Shown here: positions 60,251 to 64,000 of the stretch, in pieces
Layout: every line of letters starts with the position of its first letter
How positions within the stretch are numbered: position 1 is the first letter of the stretch
Assembly (NCBI GenBank): GCA_963575745.1
Contig: CAUYUJ010020170.1
Coordinates: 958,513-1,022,512, forward strand
Length of the DNA stretch: 64,000 nt
Direction of reading: 5' to 3'
DNA from: Prorocentrum cordatum
Lineage: Eukaryota > Sar > Dinophyceae > Prorocentrales > Prorocentraceae
Notes under the pieces: model-generated
What the model saw: the letters and a program-made list of their open reading frames with translations, nothing else
Told to the model about the DNA's origin: nothing
The model's database searches: none
Made by a program: the position numbers and the translations under genes

Positions 60251-63085
60251 TAATCATCACCACCATCATCATCATCATCATCATATCGATCGTCATCATC
60301 ACCATAATGATCATCATGTCATCAGCATCCTCGTCATCATCATCATCAACATCATAATCCTACTCATCACCATCATCATCTTCGTCATCATCCTCGCCAT
60401 CGTCATCACCGCCACCACAATTGTCATCATGATGATCACTGTCATCCCTACCATCATCGTCGTCGTGATCACCATCTACATCACCATCATCATCCTCCAT
60501 GATGAACAGCATCATCATCACCATCATCTTCACTAGTCTGCATCATCATCACCACTATCATCATCATCATCATCATCATCATCACCATCATAATCGTCAT
60601 CACCACCATCGTTCTCATCATCGCCGTCACCATCATCATCATAATCAGAATCACCATTAATGTTATCGTCATCGTCATCACCACATCATCAGCATCCTCA
60701 TCATCATTCTGATCATCATCGTCCTCACCACTATCATCATCATCACCAACGTCATCCTCATCGTCATGCCCATCACCATCACCACCATTATCTTCCTCAT
60801 CATTATCGTCATCGCCATCCTCAGAACCATTATCACCATCACCACCATCACCCCGTCATCGTCGTCATCATTGTCACCACCGTCATCATCATCCTCATCA
60901 TTGCCATCATCATCATCGTCACCATCGCCATCATGATCATCTTCACCATCATCATCATCGTCATCAGCATCACCATCTTCATTGTCATCGTCTTCACCCT
61001 CATCTTTACCATCATCCTCATCACCACCAGCATCACCACCAGCATCATCATCGTTATCCTCATTTTCATTATCGCTTCCATCATCTTCTTCAGCATCACC
61101 ATCATCATCACCAAGACAATCATCATCATCATCATCATCATCACCATCATCATCATCATCTTTGTCATAATGGTCATCATCACCTCCATCATCGTCATCA
61201 TCGTCATCAGCACCGTCATTACCACCATGATCATCCCCATCATCACCATCATCACCATCACCATCACCATCATCACCATTGTGAGCAGCATCGCTCACGT
61301 CGTCATCATCACCACAACCAGCATTACCCTCATCATCACCATCTTCACGATGATCATCAACACCATCATCATCATCATCATTACCACCATCATCATTGTC
61401 ATCATCGCCATCGTCATCACCCTCACCACCATCATCATCCTGATCATCACCATCGTCATCATCACCATCATCACCATCAATATCATCAAGATCAAAACAA
61501 TCATCATCACCAGCATCGTCATCAGCATTCTTATTATCACCATCATCGTCACCTTCATCACCATCACAACCATCATAATATTCATCATCCTTACTACCAC
61601 CATCAACATCATGATCAGCGTCACCATCATCATCGCCTCTGTCATCATCATCATCATCATCATCATCACCATCACCTTCATTACCAGTTTCACCATGCTC
61701 ACCTTCACCCTGAGCATCATCATGATCATTAAAATCGTCATCATCGCAACAGTCATCGTCAGCATCATCACCATCACCATCATCACCACCACCCATCACC
61801 ACCACCCATCATCGTCATCGTCACCACAAGCATCAGCACCACCATAACCATCGTCGCCATCATGACCACTATCATCATCACCATCGTCGTCCTCATCATC
61901 TTCACCACCATCATGATATTCGCCATCACCAGCATTATTGCCATCATCATCATCATCGGAATCGTCATCAACATCATCACCACCGCCATCATCATCCACA
62001 TCATCACCACCGTCATCAACAGCATCATCATCGTCATCGTCACCACCATCCCCATCAGCATCCCCCTCACCACCGCCATGATCACCACAACCTCCGTCAT
62101 CCTTATCATCACCATCATCACTATTATCACCACCACCCTCGTCACCATCAGTATCATCATCACCATTGTCATCATCATTATCACCACCACAACAGCATCG
62201 TCATCAGCACCATCGACATCACCATCACCATCCCTATCACCACCATCATCAGCATCGCCATCCTCCTCGTCATCGTCACCACCAACTTCAGACTCATCAG
62301 CACGATCACCATCATAAGAATCATCATCATGACCAGCATCATCACCATCATCATCACCATCATCATCGACATCATTATCATCACCATCATCGCCGTCGTC
62401 ATCATCCCCATAGTCCTTATCATCACCATCGTCATCATGACGATCGTCATCACCATCAGCATCATCATCTTCTTTATCGTCATGATCACAATCTGCGTCA
62501 CCACCATCATCGTCGTCACGTTACCATCACCATCCTCATCATCACCGCCATCATCATCTTCATCATCACGAGCATCATCATCATCACCATCAGTACCATC
62601 GTCATCGTCCTCATCATCATCATCACTACCACCATCATCGCGATCCTCATAATCATCATCTTCAGCACAACCACCATCAGCATCACAATCATCCACCATC
62701 ATCTTCCCCGTCATTGTCATGGTCATTGACTTCATCATCACCACAATCAGCATCCTCAGTACCACTATCATCGTCGTCGCCATCATCATACCATCTTCAC
62801 TGACATGATATTCACCATCACCATCATCAGCACAGCCTTCATCATGCTTGCCATCATGGTCGTCATCATCACCATCATCTCCACCACCCTCATCATCACC
62901 GTCATCATCGTCATCGTCATCATCATCAGTGTCACCGCCATCACCCATCACCATCATCAGCATTATCATCGTAATCGTCATCATAATTATTTCCGTCTTC
63001 ATCATCATCATCATCATCCTCATCGTCATCATCACCATCATCATCATCACCATGGTCACCATCGTCACCATCATCAAGCGGACAC
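60251..63085. repeat. ATC/CAT trinucleotide region, about 2.8 kb
   Basis: The longest simple-sequence block of the window: CATCAC, ATCATC and CGTCAT triplets with point interruptions. The 395-residue Ile/Thr frame, 375-residue Asp frame and Met/Val frames are repeat translations. Confidence 0.95.
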
Positions 63086-63279
63086 ATGGGCTCAAAACCT
63101 TTTGAGCGGCAGGCGCAACATGACGGCCATTCAATCTGCGTCGGGCCTTGTCCTCACGCGAACGTGATGGAGGCTGGTAACGGCGCCGGCCGCGGCCTGC
63201 GGAGCGAGGCGCTCGTTGGTTCTTCCTGCGGGCGCCAGCTATGGGTCATGGATGAGACGGAGGCCTCTCTCGGCTGCCA

Positions 63280-63931
63280 GTGGACATGGCGCAGGCGGCA
63301 ACAACTGAAGGCAGCTCTTTTGAAGTTGAAGATTCGGGTGGTATCCTTTTTCCAGCTGGGCTTTACTCTGAGTGCACCGTGAGGCGCGACATCGAGTCTC
63401 TAGACAACCAGCTGCACATGGAACGGGAGGTTGACGAGCACTTCGCCCCGCAAAGGGGGACACCGTATCGGCATGGACAACCAGCGGATCCCCACGGATG
63501 TGATTGACGAGCGCTACGCCCCGCGAGAGGAAGACGAGTACGGCAAGGGCAACCAGCAGAGCAACCGCGATTGGTTGGACCAGCGCGACGCCCCGCGCGG
63601 GGAACCCGAGGACGACAAGGGCAACCAGCAGATGCCCAGCGACCAGCCTCCAAAAGGGGATGGCGAGAACGGCCAGGGAATTGGGCTGTGCACTGGTGGC
63701 GATGAGTCTGCGTCTGCATCGATATCAGAGGAGGAGTCGGTGGTCAGTGAGGGTACTGCGCCAGCGAAATGGATGGGCATAGTGTACGATTTCGCGGTAG
63801 AGCGTGGGCAACGTTTTCTAGTACACGACGCGATGGAGCTGGTGCGAGCTGCTAATTATTGGACGGGGCTCAGGATCATGTGCAGGTATCGTGATGGCTT
63901 TGAATGGACTGCGCCTGCTAGCAAAAGTTGA
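63280..63931 (+). CDS. Unknown protein with acidic 25-residue repeats, frameshifted
   Basis: From ATG 63280 the frame reads MAQAATTEGSSFEVEDSGG and, after about 48 codons, enters a repeat. Unit 1 is DNQLHMEREVDEHFAPQR, unit 2 DNQRIPTDVIDERYAPREED, unit 3 NQQSNRDWLDQRDAPRGEP, with part of a fourth. Unit 1 is 73 nt against 75 and 72 for the others, so the frame shifts by 2 nt near 63455. The rest continues in the frame ending at TGA 63929-63931 with a non-repeat C-terminus (AKWMGIVYDFAVERGQRFLV). The break lies at a GGGGG run and may be a sequence error or a real disablement. Family unknown. The upstream start is my choice; an upstream exon is possible. Confidence 0.5.
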
Positions 63932-64000
63932 CGACTTCGCGCATTTCCCCGCTTCTCACTCAAGAGGCACATGGCTTGCTGTTCAGACTTGGCTGCTGCG

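Noticed and set aside
60660-61847. 395-residue and 375-residue open frames in the ATC region
   Set aside because: Pure translations of ATC/CAT triplets (Ile/Thr/Val on +, Asp/Gly on -).

Overview
The window looks like nuclear DNA of a dinoflagellate. By eye it is GC-rich. It is crowded with di- and trinucleotide tracts (GGA/TCC, CGT, GAT/ATC, TG, CATA) and minisatellites, coding sequence is very sparse, and the splice donors I can place are often GC rather than GT. A decayed non-LTR retrotransposon carries a C-terminal motif, TTNQCPWC-like, that I know from dinoflagellate LINEs. I found no rRNA, tRNA, CRISPR array or bacterial operon. Nearly all long open frames are translations of simple repeats.

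The main reading is that one + strand gene spans most of the window (about 1839-59517). Nine short blocks, in order and in compatible phases, rebuild a ten-helix membrane protein of the TMEM144 type (PF07857; drug/metabolite transporter superfamily, putative carbohydrate transporter). The blocks are 1839-1892, 2270-2343, 2678-2898, 7339-7406, 8730-8879, about 31672-31919, 39068-39186, 52678-52805 and 59431-59517. One stretch of roughly 25-30 residues, between exons 7 and 8, was not located. The coding part is about 1.1 kb in about 57.7 kb.

The junctions are odd. Intron 1 has no AG anywhere its 3' end could lie. Introns 2 and 4 are GC-AG with inverted repeats at their ends. The exon 3/4 and exon 8/9 junctions each carry an 8-nt direct repeat. 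Together these look like introns born from inserted elements (introner-like).

The introns hold several short elements with terminal inverted repeats, three of them present as two copies: 8168/25856 (TA-flanked, Tc1/mariner-like), 11506/50890 and 53859/59568. Single candidates lie at 1907-2046, 30713-30909 and 50500-50718. There is also a 113-bp tandem hairpin at 10988-11213, a retroposed segment with a 20-bp target duplication (32109-32893), a degenerate family built from a CTTGGGG-type unit, and large minisatellites near 18.6-20.5, 28.2-29.3 and 39.7-40.8 kb. Decayed LINE-like and other frameshifted coding sequence fills about 41.4-48.0 kb.

Three weaker coding candidates stand apart from the transporter: a cysteine-containing block at 33.6-34.0 kb, a hydrophobic 65-codon repeat at 37.5-38.3 kb, and a downstream + strand gene at 63280-63931 with an acidic 25-residue repeat and a 2-nt frameshift. 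All exon boundaries here come from reading by eye and family alignment from memory. No search or transcript evidence was available.
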